A DNA stretch of 64,000 bases, taken from positions 434,001-498,000 of the forward strand of contig JASFAU010000012.1 of NCBI GenBank assembly GCA_039704465.1. Reading direction: 5' to 3'. Positions 46,826 through 57,795 of this stretch are shown in pieces. This DNA is from Plasmodiophora brassicae (Eukaryota; Endomyxa; Phytomyxea; Plasmodiophorida; Plasmodiophoridae). Position 1 is the first letter of the stretch, and each line of letters starts with the position of its first letter. The translations under genes were made by a program, and so were the position numbers. Below the pieces are notes generated by a model. That model saw only the letters and a list, made by a program, of their open reading frames with translations, was not told the origin of the DNA and did not search any database.

Positions 46826-47265
46826 TGCCGTCCCAGATGGCTCGTCTGCCAGTAAACTGATATTCCTTCCCACCTGCCGTACCACAATGTTGGTGCTGCG
46901 CCTGTCTGGACGGTGCGCGACCTGTCTATCGCCTGTAGACAGTCGCCGCCTGGCGATGGCGATGTTACGCGTCATCATATCAGCCCTTGCTCGAATATTC
47001 CTCGGCTCCGATCGGACGCCCGGATAATACCGTTTTCGTTCTTCTTTCCAGATGCGACCGCCACCGATCAGGTCCTGCGCTCGACTGAGGCCTCTGCGAG
47101 TGCGGGCTGCAGGTTGTTATGGTTGTCCACCAAAAAAGGAGCGACACGAGACGCTGCGAACCCTGTTTTTTCCGTCGCCGCGTCGCCACTGTGTCATCAT
47201 TGTCGTGTCGGAGGAGCCACCGCAGGGCGTCGTATGACTACCTCTGCCTACCTCTGCCCTGAGCG
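46826..47265. other. Intergenic stretch with copy B of the dispersed repeat
   Basis: 440 bp upstream of the zinc transporter gene. At about 46894-46965 it carries CTGCGCCTGTCTGGACG followed by CGACCTGTCTATCG, matching copy A at 2005-2090. No gene seen. Confidence 0.45.
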
Positions 47266-49461
47266 ATGATTATCGGAGACGGTGATGCGACGTCGGAGGC
47301 GCATTCGCTGACGTCGCTCGCTGTTGACCGGCTGTCGCTGACGGTGGCGTTAGGCGTCATGTCGCACGTCGTCGTGTCCGGGACGAGCGTGCCCGTGGCC
47401 GCATCCGCCGTCCTCGGTTGCGTGGCCGTCCTCGCGATCGCGGTCAACGGTTCGAAGCTTGTCGTCAAGAAACGCATGACCTCGAAACAGATGTCGTCGA
47501 TCGGCATCGTCGCATTCGCCGTCCTCGCGCTCACGTACACCGTTCTGTTCGCGCTACGTGTCCTCGGCACGTTTCGGTCCGCGGTCCTGCTTCGATATAC
47601 CGAATACGCTATCCTGTACGCCCCGGCATTATCGTCGTTGAACGGGCTCCTGCCACCGTTACGCGCGCCTGGCCGCAAACCGTCCTCGTCGCAGGCCCGA
47701 CTTGGCGTTGCGTGTATCGCGCTGGCGTTCGCCGTCATCGTTCTGACTCCGACCAGCTTGGGGGCGCTCCCTGTGCAACAAGCCGCCGGCGACAACGACG
47801 GTGGGTCTGGGCGGACGCCTGCCCCGGAGTCTGATGCGCGGCCGCACGCCAGTTTCTTCCCAATTGAGGCGTGTCTCGCACTTTTCGCTGGGTCGGTCGT
47901 CATGTCGTTCCTCCGGCGTTACCTCGGCAGCGGTGTGTCCGGCACCGGATTCCCCAATGCCCGGCGACTATACGGCCTGGCGGTCTGCCTGGCAGCTGCC
48001 GCTGCAATACCCATTGCAACGTTCAGTGTCCTGTTCCGGGCAACGGCAACGACGACAGCCTCCGATGGGGACGCGTCGCCGCCGCGCGTCGGATCGTCGC
48101 TGCCCGCTCTGCTGGTCTACCCGGTCGCCGCGCTCGCATGGTACATCTATAACGCGCCGGGCAGAACGATCCCGCCGGTGACTCAGGCGCTGCCCGGGCT
48201 CGGGATGACCATTGTCGCATCGCTGGTCGTCTCCGTGTGTACGGGCAGCGCGTGGCACATCTCCTGGACGTCGATCCTCGTCGTCATCATGACCGGAGCC
48301 GCTGCATACCAGCTCGGCGGATCCTCCATCGCAGACGCGTTCCTTGCACGGCACGGCCGGTCGAATGTCGCGAGAGGCGTGTTCCGCCATATCATGGAGA
48401 CGAGGAACTCCAGGCGAATCTTCGTGTTCCTCTGCATCAACTTCGCGTTCACGCTGGTGGAGATTGCATACGGCTACTGGAGCAACAGCATCGGGTTGAT
48501 TTCCGATGCGGTGCATATGCTGTTCGATTGCACGGCCCTGGGCATTGGGCTATATGCGTCGTATGTGTCCCGGTTGAATGCGAACGACGAGTTCACGTAC
48601 GGCTACGGGCGGTTCGAGGTCGTATCCGGTCTGGTCAACGGCATCTTCCTGGTCCTCATCAGCTTCAGCGTGTTCGTCGAATCTGTCGAGCGGCTGTTCG
48701 ACCCGCCCGAGATCGAGGGGTTCGAGATCCTCGTCGTCGCCGTCGTCGGGCTGCTCGTCAACATTGTCGGCATTGTGTTCTTCCATGACGCGCACCACCA
48801 TCACGGCCACAGCCATGGCGGCGGGTGCGAGAGCGGCCACAACAGCAACATGGAAGGCATCTACCTCCACGTCCTCGCCGACGCGCTCGGCAGCGTCGGC
48901 GTGATCGTATCGTCGCTGCTCGTGCACCTGTTCGGATGGCTGATCGCCGACCCGATCTGCTCGCTCCTGATCGCCGTCCTCATCCTGATGAGCGTCTGGC
49001 AGCTCCTCAGGGAAACCTCGCTCGTCCTCCTTCAGCGAACGCCTGCGTCAGTCGAGAGGCGAATGCCGAACGTCCTCCACGAGATCACGTCGCTGCCCGG
49101 CGTGATCGGGTACCGCGATTTCCATGCCTGGTCGTTCACGACCACCTGGCTCGTCGGGTCGATCCACGTGCACGTCGACGCGGAATGCAACGCCCAGACA
49201 ATGCTGTCGAAGATCGCCCACGTCCTGCGCAGCAATGGCATGAGCCAGGTGACCGTGCAGGTCGAGACGCAGGCGCTCGTGGACGGCCTGGAGCCCGAGA
49301 CCCGCATGCGGTACCACATGCACAACCCGGCGCACGTGCCCAGCCTGATCGCCAACGGGTTCGCCGCCGATCGTGGCCATTGCTCGCACGGCCATGGCCA
49401 CGCGCACGACGGCCATGACCACGCGCATGACGCCGGGCATGGCCACAGCCATGGCCCCTAG
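47266..49461 (+). CDS. ZnT5/Msc2-type zinc transporter (cation diffusion facilitator)
   Basis: Intronless, 731 residues. The N-terminal half (about residues 1-370) has eight to ten hydrophobic segments, as in ZnT5/Msc2, which carry an extra membrane domain before the CDF core. The core shows NSIGLISDAVHMLFDCTALG (metal site HxxxD in TM2), a His-rich loop HDAHHHHGHSHGGG between TM4 and TM5, and HVLADALGSVGVIVSS (HxxxD in TM5). The cytosolic domain ends in a His-rich tail (HGHGHAHDGHDHAHD, GHGHSHGP). ZnT5/Msc2 proteins move Zn2+ into the early secretory pathway, often as heterodimers with ZnT6/Zrg17. The start ATG at 47266 is the first in frame. Lack of introns is unusual beside its neighbours. 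Confidence 0.92.
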   Translation: MIIGDGDATSEAHSLTSLAVDRLSLTVALGVMSHVVVSGTSVPVAASAVLGCVAVLAIAVNGSKLVVKKRMTSKQMSSIGIVAFAVLALTYTVLFALRVLGTFRSAVLLRYTEYAILYAPALSSLNGLLPPLRAPGRKPSSSQARLGVACIALAFAVIVLTPTSLGALPVQQAAGDNDGGSGRTPAPESDARPHASFFPIEACLALFAGSVVMSFLRRYLGSGVSGTGFPNARRLYGLAVCLAAAAAIPIATFSVLFRATATTTASDGDASPPRVGSSLPALLVYPVAALAWYIYNAPGRTIPPVTQALPGLGMTIVASLVVSVCTGSAWHISWTSILVVIMTGAAAYQLGGSSIADAFLARHGRSNVARGVFRHIMETRNSRRIFVFLCINFAFTLVEIAYGYWSNSIGLISDAVHMLFDCTALGIGLYASYVSRLNANDEFTYGYGRFEVVSGLVNGIFLVLISFSVFVESVERLFDPPEIEGFEILVVAVVGLLVNIVGIVFFHDAHHHHGHSHGGGCESGHNSNMEGIYLHVLADALGSVGVIVSSLLVHLFGWLIADPICSLLIAVLILMSVWQLLRETSLVLLQRTPASVERRMPNVLHEITSLPGVIGYRDFHAWSFTTTWLVGSIHVHVDAECNAQTMLSKIAHVLRSNGMSQVTVQVETQALVDGLEPETRMRYHMHNPAHVPSLIANGFAADRGHCSHGHGHAHDGHDHAHDAGHGHSHGP

Positions 49462-49550
49462 GCCCTGCTAACGACGACGTCTGTATCATATTCAGCATAC
49501 ACCCACCCTGTTGAGCTACGCGCGCGCGCGCCCAGGTTATGGAATCGGCT

Positions 49551-51820
49551 CTACAGGTTCATCAATGCGCCGCCGTCGGCGATGGTCTTCACCGACAGGT
49601 CCAGCGGGATGGCGGCGTCGACCCTGCCGGTCCGCGCCTTGTCCAGGAATTGCAACGCCTTCTGCTTGTCGGCCTTGACGCCGTAGCCCTGGTCGTACAT
49701 GACGCCGATGTTGTGCAACGCGACCGCGTTCAGGTGCGCGGCCGCCTTCTTCGACCACTTCATCGCCTTCTTGTAGTTGACCTCGGTCCCCTTCCCGTTC
49801 ATGTCTGGACCGGCCCCCGGGTTAGAAGTGGGGCACACCGGCGGGAGGACGCGCGCGCGCGCCCAAACACCACACACGTACACATGGCGCCGACGTTGCT
49901 CTGCCCGAGGACGTGGCCCTGCTTGGCGGCCGCCTTGAACCACTGAAACGCCGTCTTCGAGTCCGGCTTCTCCAGCCCGCATCCCGACATGTACATCAAG
50001 CCTGCGCCAGCACGCTGTCAGCGACGTCGCCGTCGGTCGTCGGTGGTCGACCCGTTGCCGTCGGGCGGGGTCGCGTACCGAGGTGGAACTGGCCGCTGAC
50101 GTATCCCTTGGCGGCGCTGGCCTTGTACCAATGGGACGCCTCGGCGTTGTCCGGCGGGACGCGGCCGCGATGCCCGGTGGACAGCAGGACGCCCAGGTTG
50201 TTCATCGCGATGGCGTGCCCGTTTGCGGCCGCCTCCCGGTACCACTTGATCGCCTCGGTCGTCCGGCACTCGACGCCGCCCGCCCCGATGTCGTACAGGT
50301 ACCCGACGCTGAACATCGCCTGGGCACGACAGCGTCTCAGGAGGCGCGCGCCGACCGGCCGGCTCCCGCGACCTACCTCGGTGGACCCTTTCTTGATGCG
50401 ATACAGCAGGTACGAGAACTGGTCGCGGTCGGCCGACGACCCGCGGCAGTCCTGGAACGCCTCGTCGACGTTCAGCTCCTCGACCACGACGCTCCTCCGC
50501 TTCGTCGACAGGGTCAGGCGGCGCAGGCGCCCGATGATGCTGGTCCGCTTGCGACCGCCGTCGAAATCGCCGCCGTCGTCGCCGTCGTCGTCGCCGTCCG
50601 GCACCAAGCTGTCGCGTTGCGACCTGTGCCTGCGAGGCGAGCGCACCCGTTAACGACAGCGGCGTCGTCGCCCTCCGGCAGCGCTCCCCTCACAGTTTCG
50701 CCTCGTCGACGTTGTCGTGGGACTCCAGCGTCGGCGACATCAGGCTGGCGCGCTTGGCGTTGCTCGGGAAGTCGTCGAACGCGTTGCCGGTCGCCGTCGA
50801 CGACGCCTCCAGGTCGCCCGACAACGACGTACGCTTCCCGGCCGGGAAGTCGTTGACGAACACGGACCGGCGCGGGACGCCGACCGACGTCATCGCCGAC
50901 GACCCGGCCCCGATCCGCTCCTTCGGGTCGACCTCGTTCAGGTCGCCGACGCCGACCAGGGACAGGTCCGGGCGCAGCGCCTTGATCTGCTCGGCGTTCT
51001 CCAGCTTCGTCGCCCGGCGCACGCTGACCGACGTCGGCGGCGCCTCCAGCGTCGCCATCGACCCGCTGCGTTTGGCGTCGCCGCCGCCGCCGCCCTTGTT
51101 GCGCGCCATCAGGTCTGCGCCAGACGCGTCAGTCCCACGAGGGCTGACTGGCCGAGACGCGCACAGGCAGACCATTGATCTGCTCGACGACGTCGACTGC
51201 AATGCGGTTGCCGCCGACCAGCAGCCGCTTCAGCCGGGTGTTGGTCTGCAGGGCGCAGATCAGGGCGCGGGCGCCATCCGTCCCGATCTGGTTGTTGCGC
51301 AGGTCGACCGACAGCAGGGCGACGCCAGGCGCCACCAGCGTGTCGCCCAGGGCGCACGCGCCCTGGTCCAGGCACTCCACGTTGGACAGGACCAGCTCCC
51401 GGACGGCGCCGTGCTCGGCAATGCACCTGGCGAGCGAGGCGATGCCCGCCGGGCCGATCGGGTTGCCCGACAGGTCCAGCGAATCCACGACGAGCCCGCC
51501 GGCGAGGACGTGGACGACCCATGCGACGCCCTTGCTCGTGATCTGCTTGTGCGACAGGTTCAGGTCGTCCAGGTGCGTCAGGTCGCCGCTGGCCAGCGAC
51601 TCGCTGACGAACTTGCCGAGTACCTGCGGCGTACGGCGCGCGATTCAACACACAGACGGCCGGCACCGGGGCCGCCCTGTCGTACCATGGCGCCAATGTC
51701 CCCGAACGGTTCCACCCCGCACGCCTTGGCGACGGTCGCCTCGGCCGTGTCACTGACGTCGAACGGCAGGCTGGGGAAGTACCCAACTGTCGGCGGCTGC
51801 GGCGGCGGCAACGACGACAT
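49551..51820 (-). CDS. Leucine-rich-repeat and SEL1-repeat fusion protein
   Basis: Exons inferred: 51820-51686, 51623-51173, 51114-50694, 50629 to about 50390, about 50334-50080, then two more to 49551. ATG at 51820. Exon 2 holds RI-type leucine-rich repeats (LDDLNLSHKQITSKGVAWVV, VDSLDLSGNPIGPAGIASLA, LLSVDLRNNQIGTDGARALI). Exon 3 is Ser/Asp-rich and disordered (MARNKGGGGGDAKRSGSMAT). Later exons carry SEL1-like repeats (AIKWYREAAANGHAIAMNNL, AFQWFKAAAKQGHVLGQSNV, AMKWSKKAAAHLNAVALHNI). The SEL1 part has no start codon of its own (an in-frame TAA lies just upstream), and a 64-nt intron (50630-50693) joins it in frame to exon 3, so one gene is the simplest reading. Both repeat types bind proteins; a scaffold role is inference. 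Confidence 0.68.
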
Positions 51821-52073
51821 GGGCCGTCGATCCAACAGGCCGATATTTACGCAGTAGCAAAGTAGCGCGCGCCCACCCGGGAACGGCACACGCCGCACCG
51901 TGACCTCCTTCGCGGCACGTGTCCGCCGCCGGTTGCTGCCAGTGTTCCCCCACCCCAAGATGACGAACGTCCGGGAGCAGGTAGGCGCGTATTCCACGGG
52001 AGGCTGGCCCCGTCTCAGACAAAGCAGACGCGCGCGCGCGCCAGATATGTATAAGTACATGATGCGTATAGTG
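51821..52073. other. Upstream region of the LRR-SEL1 gene
   Basis: 253 bp between the LRR-SEL1 start and the stop of the next minus-strand gene. It has a CG-alternating run at about 52029-52040. No gene seen. Confidence 0.4.
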
Positions 52074-54011
52074 TCAGGCCGGGCGCCGCCGCAGGTTGGC
52101 GTACGTCGTGCCGACGTTGATGACGAACGTCGAGTTGAACTCACCGTCCGGTTCCGGGTGCACGTGCCGATCTGTGACGCGGTGGAAGCTGACGTGCAGG
52201 TACGACATGCGGTTCTGGACCTCCTTCTTGCTGTTGACGCGCAGGTCGACGACCCAGGCGCCGTCGTCGTTCCCGTAGGCGACCAGCGTCTCCGTCGACG
52301 ACTTGACGGTGTGGTTGACGGCCACGAGGTGGACGGGCAGGTTGCTCTGCACGTCGACCAGCTGGACCCTCATGGCGGCGTCGCCCGGGACGCCGAACGG
52401 GCGCACCTCCATCGCCACCTTCTCCTGCGTGAACAGCCACAACGGGAACCCGGCCTTCCAGTGCACGACGCACGCCTGCGTGAACTCCGCCAGCAGCGAC
52501 GATCGTGACTCCCATGACGCGTCCGACACGGGCGAGAGCACGTCCGGCGGCTGGATGCGATCGTCGGCGGCCCGGTAGACGCGCCGCGACGACGTCAGCT
52601 GGCAGGCGCGCGACTGGCACGTGTCGATGACGACGGCGCGCTTGTCGTGGCGGACCAGCTGCGACCGGATGACGTAGACCCTGGTCTTGTCGCCGACCTT
52701 GGCCTTGCGGACGCCCGAGAACACGATCGTCGCCTGGCCCAGCGTCACGTCCTTCGCCTTGATCCGGCAGCAGTTGTCGGGGGAGTCGGCGGCGGCGCCC
52801 GTCGCCTCGACAGCGCACAGGTCCAGGCGCATCTTGTACGTCGCGTCGACCGGCAGCGCCGTCAGCAGCGTCGTCTCGACGGGCGTGTCGTGGTACGTGG
52901 ACATGAACAGGTGGATCGACCCGTCGTCGTCGACCTTGAGCAGCGGGACCTCCCACTTGACGCACATCTCGAACAGGCCGTTCTCGCTGCGCGACGTCCA
53001 GATGTCGGCGTTGATGACGTCCGGGATCAGGTCGCCCGACGCCAGGTGCGCCTCGATCCGGGCGACCACGTCCCGGATGCCGTCCGCCTCCGTCAGCACC
53101 ATCTGCTGCTGGGCGCCCTCCTGCACGTCCGAGATCAGAACGGCGCCGTCGTGGCCGTTCGCCATCATGGCGATCGCGTTCTGGCGCGACGCGCTGATCT
53201 CGTACGGGACGTAGACCTGGCGGTGCTGGTCGAACAGGCGGCGGTCGTCGAGCAGCCAGACCAGGACGGCCTGCAGCGCTTCGTAGATGACCCGGCGCTG
53301 GTTGCAGTACTGAGGGAGCAGGGCGAACCGGATCTGCAGGCTCTGGCAGCGCTCGCTGCCGTTGCTCAGCGACAGTTTCAGGAACCCGGCGAGGTGCTGG
53401 CCGTCCGGCGCCCACCTCTCCCTGGCGTAGACGACGAACGGCCCGAGGCGGTTCGTGCGCCACTGCCGCAGGTACATGTCGAACGCATCGCGAACGCGGG
53501 ACGCGTCGTCGCCGTAGCCAACGACGACCGTCCGGAACGCATCCCAATCGGCGTCCTGCATCTGGACCAGGAACAGGTTCGGGGTCGACAGGCGTTGCAA
53601 CGGGCGGGAGGGCGACGGCAGGGTGCAGCCGATGGGCGCCTGGCTGTCGGAGGAGATGGCCGCCGGGTTGATGCGGCGGGCGCCCATCGAGTCGGCCGCC
53701 GTGACCGGCTTGAACGTCTCCAGGCGCGGGCGCTTGTAGTTGCCGACCGCCGGCGTCACGTACGGGAACATGGACGTCTTCAGGAGGCGGGCGCTGTCGG
53801 CGGCCTGGTCGTCGTCGTCGTCCAGCAGCCACGGGTCGACGCGCAGCAACCGCGACGCCGAGTCGCACGTGTCGAACGCGTCCCAGATCGGGTCGGCGGC
53901 GTCCCCGTCGCCGCCGTGCCGTTCGTCGGGCGGCGGGGCGGCCGGCGCATCCAACGGGAACGCGTCGATGTACGCGAACAGGTTATACGACGCTAGGCCG
54001 TCGAGCTCCAT
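52074..54011 (-). CDS. Intronless 645-residue protein of unknown family
   Basis: Start at the ATG at 54011 (MELDGLASYNLFAYIDAFPL); the frame stays open upstream but without conserved sequence. The N-terminal 80 residues are Pro/Asp-rich with an acidic run (DPWLLDDDDDQ), like an activation or interaction segment. The rest is an ordered-looking mix of alpha and beta (FVVYARERWAPDGQHLAGFL, YCNQRRVIYEALQAVLVWLL, CVVHWKAGFPLWLFTQEKVA, FNSTFVINVGTTYANLRRRP). There is no signal peptide or transmembrane segment. I recognise no domain. The opposite strand is also open for about 450 codons, but its composition is Arg/Ala-rich and it looks like a GC shadow. Confidence 0.65.
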   Translation of the reverse strand: MELDGLASYNLFAYIDAFPLDAPAAPPPDERHGGDGDAADPIWDAFDTCDSASRLLRVDPWLLDDDDDQAADSARLLKTSMFPYVTPAVGNYKRPRLETFKPVTAADSMGARRINPAAISSDSQAPIGCTLPSPSRPLQRLSTPNLFLVQMQDADWDAFRTVVVGYGDDASRVRDAFDMYLRQWRTNRLGPFVVYARERWAPDGQHLAGFLKLSLSNGSERCQSLQIRFALLPQYCNQRRVIYEALQAVLVWLLDDRRLFDQHRQVYVPYEISASRQNAIAMMANGHDGAVLISDVQEGAQQQMVLTEADGIRDVVARIEAHLASGDLIPDVINADIWTSRSENGLFEMCVKWEVPLLKVDDDGSIHLFMSTYHDTPVETTLLTALPVDATYKMRLDLCAVEATGAAADSPDNCCRIKAKDVTLGQATIVFSGVRKAKVGDKTRVYVIRSQLVRHDKRAVVIDTCQSRACQLTSSRRVYRAADDRIQPPDVLSPVSDASWESRSSLLAEFTQACVVHWKAGFPLWLFTQEKVAMEVRPFGVPGDAAMRVQLVDVQSNLPVHLVAVNHTVKSSTETLVAYGNDDGAWVVDLRVNSKKEVQNRMSYLHVSFHRVTDRHVHPEPDGEFNSTFVINVGTTYANLRRRPA

Positions 54012-54661
54012 TTCCCTAGCGGCGCCTCTAACGTCGCGCGGGGGTGTACACACACACACACGCGCACGCAGGCGCCTTGCGAGAATGGTCCTGCACGGCG
54101 CCCCAGGGACTGCGCAGTGCGGCGCGCCGGAATCGGCCAATGCTGCTCCGACGTGCGCAGCGGAGAGGGCCCGTGCGACCGGACAGGAAAGTGGGTTTGC
54201 AGCTGCCCCCCCCCCGTCGGCGCCCGGAATGGCGCATGTAGCGCGCGCGTGGCCACGGACCCGCCGCCGCACAGCCGCCCGTACGTTGTACGCGCGCGCC
54301 GGCGCTTCCCTGCCTCGCTACGTACATCCGTGCGACAGACACGCCGCACGCCGCCACTTGCGCACGGGAATCAATACAGTGCAACCGGTTGGCGCAGACA
54401 GACGGCCTCGCTGCGGGTCCAGTCGTGCGTGCCCGAGCTACCGGGCGACTGCCGCACAGAGGGCGCGCGGACGACAGCGCGACGCGACTAGGCTGGGGGA
54501 TGCATGCCGGTGGAGGGGGTGGCGTCCGTCCAGCGCCAGGCAAATTTCGAATGAATCGGCGACAGCGGACAGCCGATGTCGTGTTGCTAGGGCGCTGGTG
54601 AACCTTCATCGCTTTCCGATGAACGGGGCTTGCGGTTTAGCAGGGCGCGCAACGCACGCCC
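54012..54661. other. 650-bp intergenic region with simple repeats
   Basis: A CA repeat at about 54049-54060, a C run at about 54206-54215 and several CG-alternating tracts. No gene. It holds the promoter of the 645-residue protein gene and the 3' end of the ATP synthase gamma gene. Confidence 0.5.
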
Positions 54662-55670
54662 TCACTCCAGGGCGGCCGCACCCGAGATGATTTCGGTGAG
54701 TTCGGTGGTGATGCGCGCCTGGCGGGACCGGTTGTACTTGATCTTGAGCGCTTCGATGAGCTCGCCGGCGTTCTTGGTCGAGTTCTCCATCGCCGACATC
54801 TTCTGCGACTGTTCCGTCGTGTTGTTCTCCAGCATCATGTGGTACAGCGACGACGCCGCCGAGAACTCGGCGAGGTTCGTCAGCGTCTCCGTCTCGTCGC
54901 CCTCGAACTCGTACTCGCGGAACTTGCCCAAATCGCCCGACAGGCGCTTGGCCACCGACGGCATCTCGGTCAGCATCGTCTCGTACGAGATCGCCGACTT
55001 GAACCGGTTCGAGATGAACAGCGAGTAGTCGAACTGGTGCTGCAGGTAGATCGACGCGAACGCCATCGCCTGCTCGAACGTCGGCACAATCTGCTTGCTG
55101 ATGTCGACCAGCGCCATGGTGAACAGCGGGCCCCGCGCGCGCTGCAACGCGCTGCGCCCGCGCTCACCAACGCACAGGATCGTCGACGACTTGCCTTCGT
55201 TGTCGTCCAGGATACGGCGGACGGTACGAACCAGGGAGCTGTTGACACCACCGCACAGGCCACGATCCGAGCTCATCGGGACGAGCAGCGTGTTGTCCTT
55301 CAGCTGGACCGATACCAGGTACTTTGGGTCGGCCTTGCGCTTCTCAGCGAGCTCCGTGGCCGCCTTCTCCTGTTCGGGCGTGGTCCAGATCGCGCTCATC
55401 GGCGCCGCGAACGCGCGCCCGACCGTCAGCATGGACTGGACGCCGCGAAGCTTGGCGGCGGCGACCATCTTCGTCGCCTTCGTGATCTTACGGATGCTGG
55501 ACACCGACGTCAGGCGCTTCTTCAGCTCCCGCTCCGATGCCATGAATCGGGCATGACGCCCGGTCGCCTGCCCAGCCGGGGCCCACACGTCAGCCCAAGG
55601 ACAGCGACATACGCGCGTGGGGGACGCGAACCGCGATCGGCCGGCGCAGCATCATGGCCGCGGACGACAT
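54662..55670 (-). CDS. ATP5F1C: Mitochondrial ATP synthase gamma subunit
   Basis: Two exons: 55670-55626 and 55567-54662, across a 58-nt intron (55568-55625). Exon 1 supplies a short mitochondrial presequence (MSSAAMMLRRPIAVR). The mature protein starts near RFMASERELKKRLTSVSSIR, KITKATKMVAAAKL, the conserved N-terminal helix of the rotor. It has SDRGLCGGVNSS and ends RQARITTELTEIISGAAALE, the signature C-terminal helix of gamma chains. Gamma is the central stalk that turns inside the alpha3beta3 head of F1. Length is typical. An alternative start at MASERE without presequence would not be imported, so the two-exon model is preferred. Confidence 0.95.
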
Positions 55671-56167
55671 GGGCGCTGCTCGGCTGCGTTGGGTGCGACG
55701 ACGATCACCTCGTGGCACCGATCGGCACACGACGTTGCTCAGACACTGACGGACTTCCCCCGTCCCACTGTGGGACACCACGCTGCCGAGGGGCCCCCAA
55801 ATTTTTGTGCCCAAACTGCACTCGGAACGTTCGAGCGTTTCCCGCTGGAGCCCCCCGTTGGCGTTCCAGGGCGGCCCTGAAACGTGCGACCCTGTCCCCG
55901 GCACTCGACCTGACTGCCGACATCGCCCCTCATGGGTTTGGGTGTGCTGGAGGTAGAGTTCGTGCTCTTCCGGACGCTGTCGGACGGGGATTACGGGTCC
56001 CCTCCGTACCAGGCGGTGCGATACGAAGCGTTAACGCGCACCTGGGGGGCATCTTGTGCAGAGATGGCCGCAGACGGTCCGGCCACGCGCATTGCACGAG
56101 CGCGTTGCGCGTCACAGCCGCCTTCGCCGGTGGTGGCGACGTCAAGCGCGTGACGTCCGGGGAGCCC
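55671..56167. other. Region between divergent ATP synthase gamma and unknown gene
   Basis: 497 bp. A plus-strand ATG at 55932 opens a 73-codon frame (MGLGVLEVEFVLFRTLSDGD) that might be a first exon of the next gene, but no join could be fixed. Confidence 0.35.
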
Positions 56168-57795
56168 ATGGACGCTGACCAGCTGGCCAGCCTAACGAGT
56201 ACGTCGGGGGCTGCAACCCTGCGTCCTTGTCTTGACGTGGTTGCCGCAGCGTCGATCGCCCTTCAGAACCAGCTCTTGCTGGCGGAGCTCAACAAGAAGC
56301 GCGAGCTTCGTAAACAGATCCACGTAGGCGTCGGCAGCAGTGTGCTGCGCTGCCTGCTGCTGAGCCGTGTCGCTTGTCAGAGGATGCGGTTGCGTTATCA
56401 GAACGAGGCTCTGCACGACTACGCAGCGTTTATGGCGAAATCCGTCGAGCTGGTCGACGACATGCGCGTCCTTGCCGTCAGGCCCGACTCGCCTGCACGA
56501 GCCCAGACGCCGCAGGTCGGCCAGTCGCGACGGACGGGATCCTCGTCTGCGTCAGACCAACGATCAGCGGCACTGGTACCCAGCAAGCTTATCCGGGGTT
56601 ATCAGGCACCACCTGAAGTAGCGGTTGCAATGTTTGCAGTCGGCACTGAAGTCGCCGACTCCTGAACACGGCCTGCAATCTGCTGACGCTCGTGAAACGA
56701 ATCCGCAGCCATCTGCGAACATCCAAGACGCTCTCTCGTCACTGGTCACTGACGTGTTCGGCGAGGTCGATGCTCAAGCGGTGGACGAGGTTCCGCCAGC
56801 TTCCGCAGCGGACCCTGCGTTGGCCTCAGGCGGCGACAAACCGGCCGACAGCACCGCTGCGACCCTCCTCAGCAAGATGGCGCTGAAAGGCGGGATATTC
56901 TCTCGCCCCTCGCCTGCCGGGCTGTTTCGTGCTGGTGCGTTCGCCCTGCGGTTCATCGTTCGTGTGTCCAGGAGCATTGCGACTCGCGTGGCTCGTCAAC
57001 GAGCGTCGCAGATCCAAGAGTTCAGCGAAGTCGTCGACCTGTATGAAGAGATGGCAAGGGCCTGGTTGCTACCTGCGGTCAAGTTCCCGATCGGCAGCCT
57101 GCTAGCGCCATCGTGCGCGCTCGACCTGGACCTGCGCCCAGGGCCGACCGCCGCCGTTCACACGCTCCTGCGCCTGAAACGCCCGAACACCAAGACGGTC
57201 GTCGCCCAGATCGGCGTCCGCCTCAAGCACTGCTTCGAGAAGATGGTCGAGATGACAGCGCCCGGCGCCACCATCCCCGTCGCCCTGGTCGGCTTCGTCA
57301 ACCGGTACCTGATCTCGCCTGGAAACGTCTTCCCCGACGCGTACCTCCTCCCGTCCGAAAAGGTGCGTCGACCTGCTCCACAATATTAGGGGCGCGCCTC
57401 ATGTATCCCTTCAGAGCGCGATACAGCTCGACCGGCACGGGTTCACGACAGCGTTGTCAGTGAGCGCGCAACGGCTAATGCTGGCGAACTTCTTCGTCGT
57501 CCGGGTGCTGATGCGGATCGTCGTGGCGCCGTGGGAAGCGGGCCTAGGGCGCAAGCCACGCGACCGCGCCGCGACACGTCTGACGAACCTGAAGGTCATC
57601 GCCTCGATCGTCTACCGGGTTGTCTGCGACCTCCTGCGCATCCCCGGTGACGACAAGGTTCGCAACGATATGGACCTGATCGACCCAAAGGACGGGACAT
57701 ACGCGCTCGTCAAGGACGTTGTCAATGAGAACACGGTACAGCGATCAGCGCAGCGATCCTCAGATCTGTTCACCACGATTCGCAGGTCCGCTTAG
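56168..57795 (+). CDS. Protein of unknown family, three exons
   Basis: Start at the ATG at 56168 (MDADQLASLTSTSG). A 64-nt intron (GTACCC at about 56575 to GCAG at 56638) and an intron of about 50 nt after PSEK (57361-57410) keep the frame to the stop at 57795. The N-terminal part is helical with Leu/Arg repeats, followed by a disordered Ser/Pro stretch. The C-terminal 250 residues look folded (VVDLYEEMARAWLLPAVKFP, VALVGFVNRYLISPGNVFPD, FTTALSVSAQRLMLANFFVV). The spacing of the last helices has a faint likeness to a Pho80-type cyclin box, but no diagnostic residue settles it. Treat as unknown. Confidence 0.55.

Noticed and set aside
49551..50646. SEL1-repeat protein as a separate gene starting at 50646
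   Set aside because: The would-be start is GTG directly after an in-frame TAA, with no ATG, and a 64-nt intron joins it in frame to the LRR exon.
52141..53868. Second minus-strand open frame of 575 codons overlapping the same gene
   Set aside because: Extreme Arg/Pro/Gly content; it is a frame shadow of the better-composed frame.
52647..53996. Open frame of about 450 codons on the plus strand, antisense to the 645-residue protein gene
   Set aside because: Its composition is dominated by Arg, Ala, Val and Asp, as expected from the complement of a GC-rich coding strand, and it has no folded-domain pattern.
54012..54272. N-terminal extension of the 645-residue protein upstream of 54011
   Set aside because: The extension begins without an ATG and crosses a CA simple repeat and a C run, which fits promoter DNA rather than protein.
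54840..56665. Long plus-strand frame running antisense through the ATP synthase gamma gene into the next gene
   Set aside because: It is antisense to a clearly conserved protein; only the part after 56168 has independent support.
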